Origin: Hygrophila difformis
Lineage: Eukaryota > Streptophyta > Magnoliopsida > Lamiales > Acanthaceae
Direction of reading: 5' to 3'
DNA: 64,000 nt
NCBI GenBank assembly: GCA_030278955.1
Contig: JAOANR010000003.1
Coordinates: forward strand, 58,087,628 to 58,151,627
Shown one piece after another: positions 11,821 through 24,390 of the stretch. The notes under the pieces were generated by a model. The model worked only from the letters and a program-made list of their open reading frames with translations. It ran no database searches and was not told where the DNA came from. Numbering within the stretch: position 1 is the stretch's first letter; every line of letters begins with the position of its first letter. Position numbers and translations under genes: made by a program.

Positions 11821-12561
11821 CTGTAAAGACAATGAATTAAAATAACAAGATTCAAAACATGTATGTATATCCCTTTCTAATAATAATAGTTGTTACAATT
11901 ATCACATTAAGACTTCTTTAAAAATGTAGGACACATTGCCTTTGCAAAAAACCAAAAAACATAAATGCAACAGCAGAGTAGAGCTCTAAACGACACTTGT
12001 ACCATTAGAACAACTTCATGCTACAACTCACAGCTTTTGCAATATCTATAAACCATGTTCTATTTTGACCTTGCGTAAAATCTAACCACGGTCTCTATTT
12101 GAAGTCCATGAGTTGCCCATATACACCTATTCATGATTTCTTTATACAAAATCACATAAAATTCCATGCTATCCCACTCTCACCTCCAAAGGTTAAATAT
12201 TGGCATTTCATTTATGCATTTACACAAGTCCTGTAACCTGTTTCAAAAACTTGGATTTTCTGAGGTCATCTCATCAAAACTCTAGATGGGAATATAATGA
12301 ATATATGTCTTGAATCAGACATGGGGTCAAAATATATAGCATGGCCTGAAAACTTAATACAACGATAATGGGCTCGGGTGGTCACTTCAAAAAATCTGGT
12401 GAATAAACATAAATCCTTCAATAGTCAATAGAATTAACTTTTTCATCATGAAATTCTGTTGTAGGATCTCCACGATATTTAACACCTTGATGGTAACTTA
12501 GAAATAGAAGCACACCGACAAAAAAATAAAATAAAGTGAAGCACAAAGTCAATATACAAAC

Positions 12562-12704
12562 CTAAAAGTCAACATGGCTCTATCAGACCTCACTATTTTG
12601 TATTTTCCCAGGGTATACATAAAGCAAAACATCGCCCGTTGATCGTGATCTTGCAGAGATGGAGGTTGCAACAAGATACCACCAACAATTTTGTTTGAAG
12701 AGAT
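12562..12704 (-). pseudogene. Exon-like segment of unknown origin inside the Helitron
   Basis: A 143-nt open segment lies between a TTCAG acceptor and a GTTTGT donor on the minus strand. It could encode ISSNKIVGGILLQPPSLQDH and onward in one frame. I cannot assign it to a family. Its position upstream of the DCL3 exons, in the same orientation, suggests another captured exon. Confidence 0.35.
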
Positions 12705-13117
12705 CTGAAAAAATTCCATGAGAGAGCAATGATTGATAACAGTGAGTTAAATACTTGGCTAAACCAAGTCCAAGCCCCTTTGAAGAAAAAAAAGTGTCAA
12801 ATAAGATTGGTGCACATAGAACTTACATTGTATGAAAAAATGAAGTCATATCTGGACCAAAATGATACATATTGCTTGTAACAAAATCTTGTTTTCACTG
12901 TTTCTGGTTCTTTTCTCTACCACAAAAGGAAAGAAAATTCTATAATCCATAGTCTTTGAAGACTATAATCTGTTTAACAAAGTAAAAAGTTGAAGGGTGC
13001 CTGACACTATCTCAGCACTCATAGTTTATACATTACCAATGAAATTGGCGATATCTTTGTTCTAGTATAATACATTACCAACTCCTGTTCACTGGGTACG
13101 GTGATCATATCTTTGTT

Positions 13118-14552
13118 CTAGTATAATATTTTTTTTCTCTGAAAAAGGCCAGTAACTCCAGTAAATTTATCAAACCAAAAGGCAAGTCCTATCCTGGAAA
13201 ACAGTAAAAACTCCGACCTCTCGCGGGGAAAAAACAAATAATAAGTAATATTATAAAACAAAACAAAAGGGAAAAAGATGAATATGAACAAGCTAAATTT
13301 TTCGAACAAGCATTTTATCAAACACTTGATGGGCAAAGGACAAGGCAGCATAGAATTCTGTAGAAATACAATTCCATAAACCGGACATCAAAGTGAACTA
13401 ATTAAGGTGAACCGGGGCGTAAAAATTTTCCAGTTTCACATTACGCAATCTTGCAAATTGTAGCAGACAAATAACAATACAAAGCAATTGAAATGAGTTC
13501 CCCAGCTGGAAACACATTAAGCAATACAAAATCTAGTCCAATACAAAGGCAGGTTATTTGACCCTTTCAGGAAGAACAAAACTCTAAGTGTAAAAAGCTT
13601 AATTCTTGAATAAGGAACTGAAATCATATTACAAATTTACTTGCCAACAAAACACTACATAAAATGCTATCAAATGATTTGGCATCCTATTGCAGAAAGA
13701 CAATAGATTAAAACTCCCAAAATCCTCAATTTCCATAAGAGGACCTAATTCAAAATCCTGAATAAAACATATAAGAATCCACAAAAAAAAAAAGAAACAA
13801 TCAAATACTCACAGAAAATGTGAGAATGGAAGGCAAAACTACAATAAGCAACAGCTGGAAATAATCAAAGCATGAAGCAAGAAGACATTAAATGGGTGAA
13901 TCAACCAGCAACATCTGAAATCACGGATAATTTTAAAGAATTTTCTAACCAAATCGAGCATTTAAAGCATTGGCCAAAACGACGCGTATGATCAGATGCA
14001 CTTCCCTTCCACCACAAAATGTAGAAAAATAGCACCGAAAGGAAACACCAATTGCAAAAATAAGAGAACACAACAAGCAAAATAGCTGATAAATTACACC
14101 ACCTAATAACCGTTCAATACAGACTATAAATAATAAATGGATGGGACAATAAAGACGAATCAAAGAAATACCAGGGAAAGGAAGAGCAGGCAGAGTCAGA
14201 GGCAATCGCGATTCGGAGAGGAGTGAGGGGATGAGGATCTTCTCAGTTCGGATTCAAATGTGAGTGTGCTGCGGATCGTGTTCTTGCTTCGCCAATGTTG
14301 GCAGGCAGCGACCATGAAGTGGAAACTGGGCAGGCAGCAACGACGAAGCTTCCCACCCTTCAAGTGGAAATGAAGTGGGAAAATCCATCTAAATAGAAAT
14401 CTGAAATAACGTTCATATAAAGTTTTAGATCAAAAGAAGGCACACATCATATTTGGACAGCCAAAATAAGCATAATAAGTTAGTTCACATAAAATCGAAG
14501 CAAACATATGTATGCAAAATTTGTGAACCATACAATGACATTATTTAAACAA
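13118..14552. other. Helitron interior without recognisable exons
   Basis: Mostly intron-like AT-rich sequence on the minus strand, with a slightly GC-richer block near 14160-14350 that could be a captured 5' leader. Repeated words such as TTGTTCTAGTATAATA (near 13061 and 13111) are the only structure seen. The stretches between the listed exon-like segments (9879-11189 and 11821-12561) look the same. Confidence 0.4.
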
Positions 14553-14557
14553 GATTT

Positions 14558-17500
14558 TGTAACACCCCGGTTTTGGTAACCCAGGCCGGGATGCCACCGC
14601 CACACCTCCCTAGCAAGACACGGTTTCTCCGAGCTCACTAAAGAGATGCAAGGCTATGGTTTTTCAGAATTTAAAATATTCAAACAACCCATTCATATAT
14701 AATTTAAAAATAATACATCAAAGTTGCAGCGGAAATATAAGTTGTGCAGCGGAAATAAAGTATAAGGGCCGACATGGCCAAAACACGGGTTAAACAGTCC
14801 CGTTCATGCAAGTCGTAATTAAATGCAGGGATTTAAAATAGAGATTTCCCCAAATGTTCCCATGTATGCATATGACGATGCATAATCTTCAGACTCTGTA
14901 AGAAAAAGGGGATAAATGGTTTGGGTCAGCAAAAACGCGCTGAGTAAGTTAACACATAGCATGATTTAGGGGTTTCAAAGCCTTTAATTAAATTTAATAA
15001 AAAGATAGTTGTAGGTAATACACAATATAAGTTAATCATCCACTAATAAATAAATGGCATGATTTAAAATAAGTATTTTCACGTGGTCATAATTCGACGT
15101 ACATAGTAAAATGATTTGCAAAGCATAAATAAATAAATACTTAAAAATATTAAATCTCTTATTTTCCCGTTACGTAACCATTTCTCAAAATATTTTTCGT
15201 TTCTTTTATAGTTCACCATTCACCAGGGCTCTTGTGACCGCAATCCTCATAATCAATATTTCACCTTGGGCTCTTATGTCCACAAGTCTCATAAATAACC
15301 ATTCGCCAGGGCTCTTATGTCCACTAGCCGTTCGCTTGGGCTCTTATGTCCACAAGCCTCATAAATAACATTTCACTAGGGCTCTTATGTCCGCTAGTCT
15401 CATAAATAACCATTCGCCAGGAGGGCTCATAAATAACCGTATGATCCATATTGATAATATCAAACTTGGTCACAAATCCCCAATGTTTCAAAAGAATTCT
15501 TTTAAGAAAATGTGTTTTTATTTGGTGTAACGGGATTTTTCAAAAGTATAGATATATCGTATTTCAACGTCTCGACCGTTTGTTTCGAAATTTCAAAATC
15601 TCTTTGATTTAAAAGTCATTTGGCGTCACAGTTTACGCCTTTTTGGTTTAAAAATCCATTTCTTAGGCGATTGATCTGAAATTTTCACAGTAACTCAAAA
15701 ACATCCCAACGAACAACTTTCGTGTTTTACGTTTTCCGGAAAAACGATGGGAAGCATGTCAAAAATCAAGTTTTCTACACAAATATTATGCTGCCAGGAT
15801 TCATGTTTGACACCTCTCAAAGATTTGACTTTTTAACATATCAAATGAACTTCAAAAATTCTGAAAATTTATAGACACATACTAGACATGATTATATACA
15901 ACTTTTGTTTAGATCATGAAGATTGATTCGGACTAGAAATGATAGAAATAAGCTTATCAAGATCGGTTATGAAATCTGTCAACTTTCGAAAATTCTTAAA
16001 AACGCAGAATATGTCCGACATGATTTGGGGTATCAAATCTCAACGAAAAATTCTAAAAACTTACAGTAATGTTCTAAACTCATAGATCTACAATTCTTAT
16101 GTTCAACCCCAATCCTAGATCGGCCTAGATCCATGGTCAAAATAACCAACAAGATTGAGAGTGAAATCTGCCAAAGTTCTAAGATCCAGATTTGATGCTG
16201 TTCGGTTTTGGGTTGGTTTCAGGTTTCAAAACATCATGAAAAATTCTAAAATTTTTACAGAAGCTAAACCAAAGTCTTAGGAACACTTTTCATGTTTTGA
16301 GTTTTATTGTTTGAGCAGCTTTAGAGGTTCGAAAAATTCATACGAGAACGCTGCGTTGAGGGTTTCTCTTGTTGACAGATTTTAGAGTTTTTAAAACTCT
16401 ATGTTTTTGTTGCATTTTAAGTCACCCAAAACCATAGTAAGGTTAACTTACAGTGGGGATGATGTCTAGGAAGTCACGGGGTCGTCCGGAATCCACGGGA
16501 TGTCACGAACGAATCTCTTCCACCCGATTTATTCTTCCCTTGGCTCCGATTTGTGTTTGAATACGAAGATTCGTAAGTTAGGATGATGGTTATGATCTTA
16601 AAACCATAAGGAAACTTGATTAACATCTTACCAACAATCCAAAGCTTGCAATCCTTGATCTACACACTTCCTTGGTCGGATTTGGTTGCCGGAAAGTCGC
16701 CGGAAAGTCGCCGGAAGAGTGTTTTGGCTTTGGGAGAGTTTGGGAGAGTTTTGGGATGAATTTTTGAGTGTTGATGGCTGAAATGGGGTGTTAGGAACTT
16801 CTATAATCATCCAAAATATGCCTCCCCCGTGATAGATCAAGATTCCCACCTTTGGGACCCAAAAAATGGCAAAAAGTCGCCAAAAACGCATAATGCCCGA
16901 CTGCTACAGTAGCATGCTACAGTAGCGTGCTACAGTAGCATGCTACAGTAACTTTTTTTTTATATATATATTAAGATTCTTATCTTCAAAAAAAAAATAA
17001 ATAAAAATCATAATTTGGGAATTTTTGTGATCTTGTAAGTCATACATAGCTTCAAAAAGGAATATATTCTTTATTTGAAAATAACAAGATGTGATTAATA
17101 TTCCACCCTACAATTTCAAACCATAGTCAAATTATTCCCAATTATATTATGGCATTCTAGAATAATTCATAAAAAAAATATGGGTAGAATGATTAATCAA
17201 GGATATATAGAAAATAGATAATTCTCATTATAATTTAAACATGTAAATATATACATGTATATACATGTGTACATGTTTGGAAAGATTATTTCAAGACCAA
17301 GGTATATATGTGTATATAAACTTGTATATGGATTTAAAATATTCTATGAACCATATACTTATTACACTTGATATTGAAATCCATATATTTATTTGAAAAG
17401 ACAAATATATATATAATTTTTCAAAGTATGTTTTGTAGAAAATAATATACTAATCTTTAAGCACATATTTGAACATATAAATATATATAGATTTGATTAA

Positions 17501-17572
17501 AAATCTACTTAGTGAATTGATCAAAATATATATATTCATACATATATATCGGGCAATTTCTATGGTATTACA
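14558..17572 (-). repeat. LTR (left copy; 3' LTR of the minus-strand element)
   Basis: Contains degenerate repeats of GGCTCTTATGTCCACAAG (15225-15430), a periodic module of about 190 bp (15650-16270), and four GCTACAGTA units (16899-16950). The 87-codon minus-strand frame at 16628-16891 recurs unchanged in the other LTR. I see no sign that it is a real protein. Confidence 0.93.
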
Positions 17573-17573
17573 A

Positions 17574-17585
17574 TCTACCCTCCTT
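17574..17585 (-). other. Polypurine tract
   Basis: AAGGAGGGTAGA on the minus strand, immediately before the 3' LTR. The same tract occurs in the related element at 48936-48946. Confidence 0.8.
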
Positions 17586-18396
17586 AAGAAACAACTTCGT
17601 CCCCGAAGTTGCGCGACTTATTGATCGATTGATTGATTGCGATTGTATCATTGTGTTTTGTTGTTTGATATTATTTGGGATACATAATATTCGGGTTGTT
17701 ACATCCTCCCCGCCTTAAGATTACAGTTATGTCCCCATAACTGCCTATGTATTATTCACAACCAGGTTCGGGTATCATCGCATATGATCCTTCATCAGTT
17801 TTCTTCTAGGTGCCATTTTCTGGTATAGAAGCACGCGAAGATAAATTCCTAAGTGATCAAGATCTAGGACTAAGGCAAAGTTAGTCTTTAGCAAGCGCTC
17901 CTAAGTCAAGATCATGTCGAGTTCTAAGGTAGGAGTGTTTCTTATTACCGATAATTCACATAAAAAGAGTTAGTGTAAATATTTACGTATGCATATGCAT
18001 ATGTGATTCCCCCCAAAAAAAAAAATTTTATGCATGCCTTTATTTATCTATGGGTTTTAAAAATAAATTTATTCCATTGATAGATTAAAATAAGGATAAA
18101 AGGTTTGGACCACTATATTGGGCCGAAAAAAATAAATTATTTGGGCTTTAAATAAAAACAAGGTTATTGGGCTGAAAATAATTTCTTGGGCTTCTAAAAA
18201 AAATTTTGGGCTAAAAATTTGGGCTTTAACTTCAAAATAATAATTGTGCTCTTTAAAATATATTACTAGTTTAGAAATAATAACTTTAAAAATAATAATA
18301 CTTGAAAATAATAGTTTAAAAATAATCCGGGCTCTTTAAAATAGTAGTTTTGAAATATTCCGGGCTCTTTAAAATAGTAGTTTTAAAATATTCCGG

Positions 18397-18408
18397 GCTC
18401 TGATACCA
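18397..18408 (-). other. Primer binding site, initiator tRNA-Met type
   Basis: TGGTATCAGAGC on the minus strand, three bases inside the 5' LTR end. It is complementary to the 3' end of plant initiator tRNA-Met. Confidence 0.88.
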
Positions 18409-18411
18409 CAT

Positions 18412-21400
18412 TGTAACACCCCGTTTTTGGTAACCCAGGCCGGGATGCCACCGCCACACCTCCCTAGCAAGACACGGTTTCTCCGAGCTCACTAAAGAGA
18501 TGCAAGGCTATGGTTTTTCAGAATTTAAAATATTCAAACAACCCATTCATATATAATTTAAAAATAATACATCAAAGTTGCAGCGGAAATATAAGTTGTG
18601 CAGCGGAAATAAAGTATAAGGGCCGACATGGCCAAAACACGGGTTAAACAGTCCCGTTCATGCAAGTCGTAATTAAATGCAGGGATTTAAAATAGAGATT
18701 TCCCCAAATGTTCCCATGTATGCATATGACGATGCATAATCTTCAGACTCTGTAAGAAAAAGGGGATAAATGGTTTGGGTCAGCAAAAACGCGCTGAGTA
18801 AGTTAACACATAGCATGATTTAGGGGTTTCAAAGCCTTTAATTAAATTTAATAAAAAGATAGTTGTAGGTAATACACAATATAAGTTAATCATCCACTAA
18901 TAAATAAATGGCATGATTTAAAATAAGTATTTTCACGTGGTCATAATTCGACGTACATAGTAAAATGATTTGCAAAGCATAAATAAATAAATACTTAAAA
19001 ATATTAAATCTCTTATTTTCCCGTTACGTAACCATTTCTCAAAATATTTTTCGTTTCTTTTATAGTTCACCATTCACCAGGGCTCTTGTGACCGCAATCC
19101 TCATAATCAATATTTCACCTTGGGCTCTTATGTCCACAAGTCTCATAAATAACCATTCGCCAGGGCTCTTATGTCCACTAGCCGTTCGCTTGGGCTCTTA
19201 TGTCCACAAGCCTCATAAATAACATTTCACTAGGGCTCTTATGTCTGCTAGTCTCATAAATAACCATTCGCCAGGAGGGCTCATAAATAACCGTATGATC
19301 CATATTGATAATATCAAACTTGGTCACAAATCCCCAATGTTTCAAAAGAATTCTTTTAAGAAAATGTGTTTTTATTTGGTGTAACGGGATTTTTCAAAAG
19401 TATAGATATATCGTATTTCAACGTCTCGACCGTTTGTTTCGAAATTTCAAAATCTCTTTGATTTAAAAGTCATTTGGCGTCACAGTTTACGCCTTTTTGG
19501 TTTAAAAATCCATTTCTTAGGCGATTGATCTGAAATTTTCACAGTAACTCAAAAACATCCCAACGAACAACTTTCGTGTTTTACGTTTTCCGGAAAAACG
19601 ATGGGAAGCATGTCAAAAATCAAGTTTTCTACACAAATATTATGCTGCCAGGATTCAGGTTTGACACCTCTCAAAGATTTGACTTTTTAACATATCAAAT
19701 GAACTTCAAAAATTCTGGAAATTTACAGACACATACTAGACATGATTATATACAACTTTTGTTTAGATCATGAAGATTGATTCGGAATAGAAATGATAGA
19801 AATAAGCTTATCAAGATCGGTTATGAAATCTGTCAACTTTCGAAAATTCTTAAAAACGCAGAATATGTCCGACACGATTTGGGGTATCAAAACACAATGA
19901 AAATCTCTCAAATTTTTACACAGTATAGCTTAAGATCTTAGGATCAAAATCGTAGTTTTGAGTTTTTCGGTTTGAACTCTTGAAGTAGGGGTTTTGATCC
20001 AATTTCAAATCTGTCACAGTTTCAAATTTGACTTTTAGGGCAGGTTTGTTGGAGGCCATTTTCGGATATCAAAACACAATGAAAAATTATGAAAATTTTA
20101 CAGAAGCTAGATCTATGTCTTAGGAACGTTTTCATGTTTTGAGTTTTTCTGTTTGAGCAGTTTTAGGGGTTCGAAAAATTCATCCAAAAACGCTGCGCGC
20201 GTATGAAACCTCTTTTGACAGATTTTATTAATTTTCTTGAGTTGAATCTCTATGTTTGGTTGCATTTTAAGTCACCCAAAACCATAGTAAGGTTAACTTA
20301 TAGTGGGGATAATGTATAGGAGGTCACGGGGTCGTCCGGAATCCACGGGATGTCACGAACGAATCTCTTCCACCCGATTTATTCTTCCCTTGGCTCCGAT
20401 TTGTGTTTGAATACGAAGATTCGTAAGTTAGGATGATGGTTATGATCTTAAAACCATAAGGAAACTTGATTAACATCTTACCAACAATCCAAAGCTTGCA
20501 ATCCTTGATCTACACACTTCCTTGGTCGGATTTGGTTGCCGGAAAGTCGCCGGAAAGTCGCCGGAAGAGTGTTTTGGCTTTGGGAGAGTTTGGGAGAGTT
20601 TTGGGATGAATTTTTGAGTGTTGATGGCTGAAATGGGGTGTTAGGAACTTCTATAATCATCCAAAATATGCCTCCCCCGTGATAGATCAAGATTCCCACC
20701 TTTGGGACCCAAAAAATGGCAAAAAGTCGCCAAAAACGCATAATGCCCGACTGCTACAGTAGTGTGCTACAGTAGCATGCTACAGTAACTTTTTTTTTAT
20801 ATATATATATATTAAGATTCTTATCTTCAAAAAAATAAATAAATAAAAATCATAATTTGGGAATTTTTGTGATCTTGTAAGTCATACATAGCTTCAAAAA
20901 GGAATATATTCTTTATTTGAAAATGACAAGATATGATTAATATTCCACCCTACAATTTCAAACCATAGTCAAATTATTCCCAATTATATTATGGCATTCT
21001 AGAATAATTCATAAAAAAAATATGGGTAGAATGATTAATCAAGGATATATAGAAAATAGATAATTCTCATTATAATTTAAACATGTAAATATATACATGT
21101 ATATACATGTGTACATGTTTGGAAAGATTATTTCAAGACCAAGGTATATATGTGTATATAAACTTGTATATGGATTTAAAATATTCTATGAACCATATAT
21201 TTATTACACTTGATATTGAAATCCATATATTTATTTGAAAAGACAAATATATATATAATTTTTCAAAGTATGTTTTGTAGAAAATAATATACTAATCTTT
21301 AAGCACATATTTGAACATATAAATATATATAGATTTGATTAAAAATCTACTTAGTGAATTGATCAAAATATATATATTCATACATATATATCGGGCAATT

Positions 21401-21414
21401 TCTATGGTATTACA
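18412..21414 (-). repeat. LTR (right copy; 5' LTR of the minus-strand element)
   Basis: Same layout as the left copy but with a diverged block at about 19870-20315 and only three GCTACAGTA units (20751-20787). It ends at the GATTT target duplication. Confidence 0.93.
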
Positions 21415-21962
21415 GATTTCCAAAGATGGAAATTAGAAAATCTGTGAAATCCAAAAATGTTCTATTTTGAAGATTCCACCTATGAAAAGCTAGTAACACA
21501 AATCTGAAATAATGTGTAGTAATGTAGTATAGTTCAAAAGAAAGGCATGTTCATACTTTGAAGACAAATAAGTAACTTTCAAGTATTAGAGTCATTTTAA
21601 TTGGTGGCTGATACAAATCTTTGAGTCATTCTTATAAAATGCCAAATCTAAATTTCAAATAAATTTCATAAAGTAGATGAGCCAGACAACTCAGCCCCAC
21701 GCTTTTTGTAATGGAAGTGGTTATTTTGCTCTGGAAACAAATAGAAATCATTGTTTTGATCATATTCAGGCAGGGAAACAAGTGACTATTTTCTAGAATT
21801 AAATCAAAAGTCAAAATACAAATGAAGGGAGTTGTGGTGTGCCGTGCGCGTGAATAAAGAACCTTGATAATGAATAAAGAAAATTGCTAAATAATGAATA
21901 AGTAACGGTAATCACAAGGTAAAGAAGTAAATTCCAGACTATAAGGTAGCCCCGAAACTTAC

Positions 21963-22028
21963 ATTGAGAATATTTTATATGAACAAATTCAGCAGCAGTG
22001 CAAGAACCCAAATCCAATTGAACCATTC
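21963..22028 (-). pseudogene. Small exon-like segment of unknown origin in the Helitron
   Basis: A 66-nt open segment with TTCAG acceptor and GTAAGT donor on the minus strand, translating in part as MVQLDLGSCTAAEFVHIKYS. It is unrecognised. The canonical GTAAGT donor suggests a real exon was captured. Confidence 0.35.
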
Positions 22029-23560
22029 CTGAAAATTCAACGGTAGAAGTGAGTCACAAGTTTCAAGTTTCAACAACAATGTCATAGATCTCATTGAGTT
22101 TGGTTTCAACGACCAATTTCAAAAAAAAACCATCAAATTCATACATAAGTAAATCTAACTGATAATCAACTACACCGCTAACGGAATCTCCCCTTCTCCG
22201 CTTGTTCTTCGGCAATTGAAAATGGTAGCGGCAAATGTGGCGGACTTGGCCATGCAGCGCTTATATTGGAATCATGATACTCTATCAAATCCAAGTCCCA
22301 TCAGATATATATATATATATATAGAAAAATAGTTACACCCTAAACCAATTCATCAGACACAAAAAGACAGCTTTCTCTAATATAAAATATCAAGACTAAA
22401 CAAATGAATATCAGATGGCCAAATGAGAGCCCCATTTTTAGGTATTGCTTCAGTATACATAAATCACTGATAGTGAAATCTTTGAAGTTGTCTCCTGCAA
22501 TGTTTGATCAGATGTGTGATCTTAATCCACCTGACCAAACCCATCCTGAAGCATCCTCAACAACATTTCACTGAGTTTTTTCTTTTTGTTGTTCTTTTTC
22601 TCTTTTCTTGTTTGATCCTTTTAAGTTATTCCGTAATTTATATGGAAAGCAATAACTAATTTTAACAATCCCTGCAGGTTACCATTAGAGCGCAGGGCAA
22701 ACAAACAGTTTTCCACAGATTGAAAAAATTGGCACTGACGATCAATGTTTAGGCTCCACAGATCAGCTCAATACGTAGAAGAAGCCAGGCCAAATGATGA
22801 GAAAGAAATCTGCAGCCATAAAAACGAAAAGTACATTTTTTGAAATTAAGGAATATTAACAATACGATGCTAGAAATAGAATCAAAGAATGATATCATGC
22901 AATCCATCTCTATGTACAAATACAAGCTTTCAATTTCTATATTACCACCACTCATGACTCATCAGTAATCCATGGAAGCCCATCCCCTACCCTATTGCCA
23001 TTTTAAAGAAACAAGTTTCAACTCCTAATCGTATTTACATGGCTACACATTATGCACATTAATGACCATTCGAAAAAGAAACACAAAACAAAACATAGCA
23101 TATGGAAACCAGCACTTTTAGGCTGCAGAAACCAAACACAAAGAAGAAGATAAAATAAACTAAGGATAATGAGATTGGATCAAACAGTACCTTATACATT
23201 TTCAATGTTAAAATGAAATGTGTCGTGTTGTGTGAAAGTAGATACACAAATCAAATCTAATTTGTTGGTAGAAAATAGAAATTGATGGAGCAGGGAACAT
23301 TGTATCCGATGTCTAAAGGCCATAATTCGAAGTAACATTATACGATGAAGTTGAATCAACAAATAAACAAACAATGAATGGGCTAAACAAGTAAACATGT
23401 TCAACTACATGACGTAATTTCATGGTTGAGCAGGACGCCCCATATGATCAAAATTTCCCCAATCAAAGTAACCCCGTTGGCGAAATTTACCACCGACCCA
23501 ATCGAATGAAAAAATGACCAACATAAATTTTCATAGGGAGCAGAAAATCAAACGGGGACC

Positions 23561-24390
23561 CTAATTTACAGCCCCAAACAAATCAAATATGCCAAAAGTA
23601 TAATTTCCTGGGTTGGAAAACTCACAATTGGTGTCCCGCAAGACCGTAGAGCGTTTGAGGTGGCACGGTGCGAAGGACGTCGCAGGACGGCGTCGGGTTG
23701 GCGATGGGGCACCGGCGATGTGATTGCCAACGGCCGACGACACGGACGCTACGGAGTGATTAGGGCAACGGAGATGGATGGGATTGAACAGGGATTCACC
23801 CGGCTGGAATACGGAAGCCGGGGCAGACGCGGCCATAGAAGACAGCAAGCGAAGGGGGAGGCGTTGACGCAGTGGCGATCGACTAGGGTCGGAGGTCCGG
23901 CACAGTGCGCACGGCGACGGGCTCGGGAGACGACAGCGGGGCTGCCACGGAGGCGCGACGAGACGTTGGGATTCTTGGATGGAGAAGCCCTGCCTATTGA
24001 GAGAAGATTTGATGACGCTACTGTGCGACGACCAAAAACCTAATCAACAAAGAGAGAGACAACAGAGAGGCGCCGCTGGTGACACGGGCAAGCGGCGCTG
24101 GAGGGAAGAGGACGGCCGCGGCGCTGCTACGGGCGGAAGAGAGGGCGAGATCGGCGCCGATGCTTAGGGCAGAGCAGATGGGGAGGCGCGAATGGTGGTG
24201 GTGCGTGCGAGGCGAGACAGAGAGATGGATCAAGAAAGCTGAATTTGAGAGCAAATGGATGGAAAAGCCCGAGCTATTGAGAGGATTTGATCCAACGATC
24301 ACAATTCCAATTCAATTGGTGATCCAATGGCCAGAAACAAAATTCAGGAGGGAGAGATTGGGAGCTCTCCCTCTTATAGTATATAGTAGA
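23561..24390 (-). pseudogene. Helitron 5' region with a GC-rich first-exon-like block
   Basis: From the 5' end the minus strand reads into GC-rich, Ser/Ala/Pro-coding DNA. Open frames include 23848-23561 (start MLSSMAASAPASVFQ) and 24302-24018. Composition is unlike the AT-rich surroundings and resembles the 5' exon of a nuclear gene, possibly with an organellar targeting peptide. Two blocks share the words TCAATAG(C/G)(T/C)(C/A)GGGCTT(T/C)TCCATCCA, hinting at an internal duplication. The source gene is not recognised. Confidence 0.4.

Larger units (their letters stand above)
14558..21414 (-). mobile_element. Non-coding Ty3-like LTR retrotransposon with 3-kb LTRs
   Basis: Two direct repeats of 3,015 bp (14558-17572) and 3,003 bp (18412-21414) have TG...CA ends and are flanked by the 5-bp target duplication GATTT (14553-14557 and 21415-21419). 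The interior of 839 bp (17573-18411) has no coding capacity. Orientation is minus. The primer binding site is complementary to initiator tRNA-Met (18397-18408, next to the right repeat), and the purine tract AAGGAGGGTAGA is at 17585-17574. Next to the purine tract the minus strand reads CAACTTCGGGGACGAAGTTG, which resembles the last codons of the polyprotein region of plant Ty3 elements (FEDEV-like). This suggests derivation from an autonomous Ty3 family by loss of gag-pol. Except for one divergent block (see findings) the two LTRs differ by very few bases, so the insertion is fairly young. It sits inside the Helitron. Confidence 0.93.
8264..24390 (-). mobile_element. Helitron carrying captured gene fragments (interrupted by an LTR element)
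   Basis: Read on the minus strand, the element begins TCTACTATATACTATAAGAG (from 24390) directly after an A. It ends in a hairpin (8282-8300), 14 bases of spacer and CTAG (8267-8264), directly before a T. These are the diagnostic Helitron features: 5' TC, subterminal hairpin, 3' CTRR, insertion between A and T, and no TIR or TSD. The full span is 16,127 bp. An LTR retrotransposon with its TSD (6,862 bp) is a later insertion, leaving about 9,265 bp. No Rep or helicase gene is seen, so it is non-autonomous. In transcription order it carries a GC-rich first-exon-like block (23.56-24.39 kb), a small exon (22.0 kb), an unknown exon (12.6 kb), three DCL3 exons (11.2-11.8 kb) and four CofD-family exons (8.85-9.88 kb), all in the same orientation and with introns retained. 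Boundaries are exact from the motifs. Membership of every internal fragment is inferred. Confidence 0.82.

Noticed and set aside
16628..16891. 87-codon minus frame, identical at 20478-20741
   Set aside because: Identity is explained by the two LTRs. No motif or codon signal was seen.
24018..24302. Independent host gene in the GC-rich block at 23.6-24.4 kb
   Set aside because: It begins at the Helitron 5' terminus and several frames are open only because of GC-rich composition. No conserved domain was seen.
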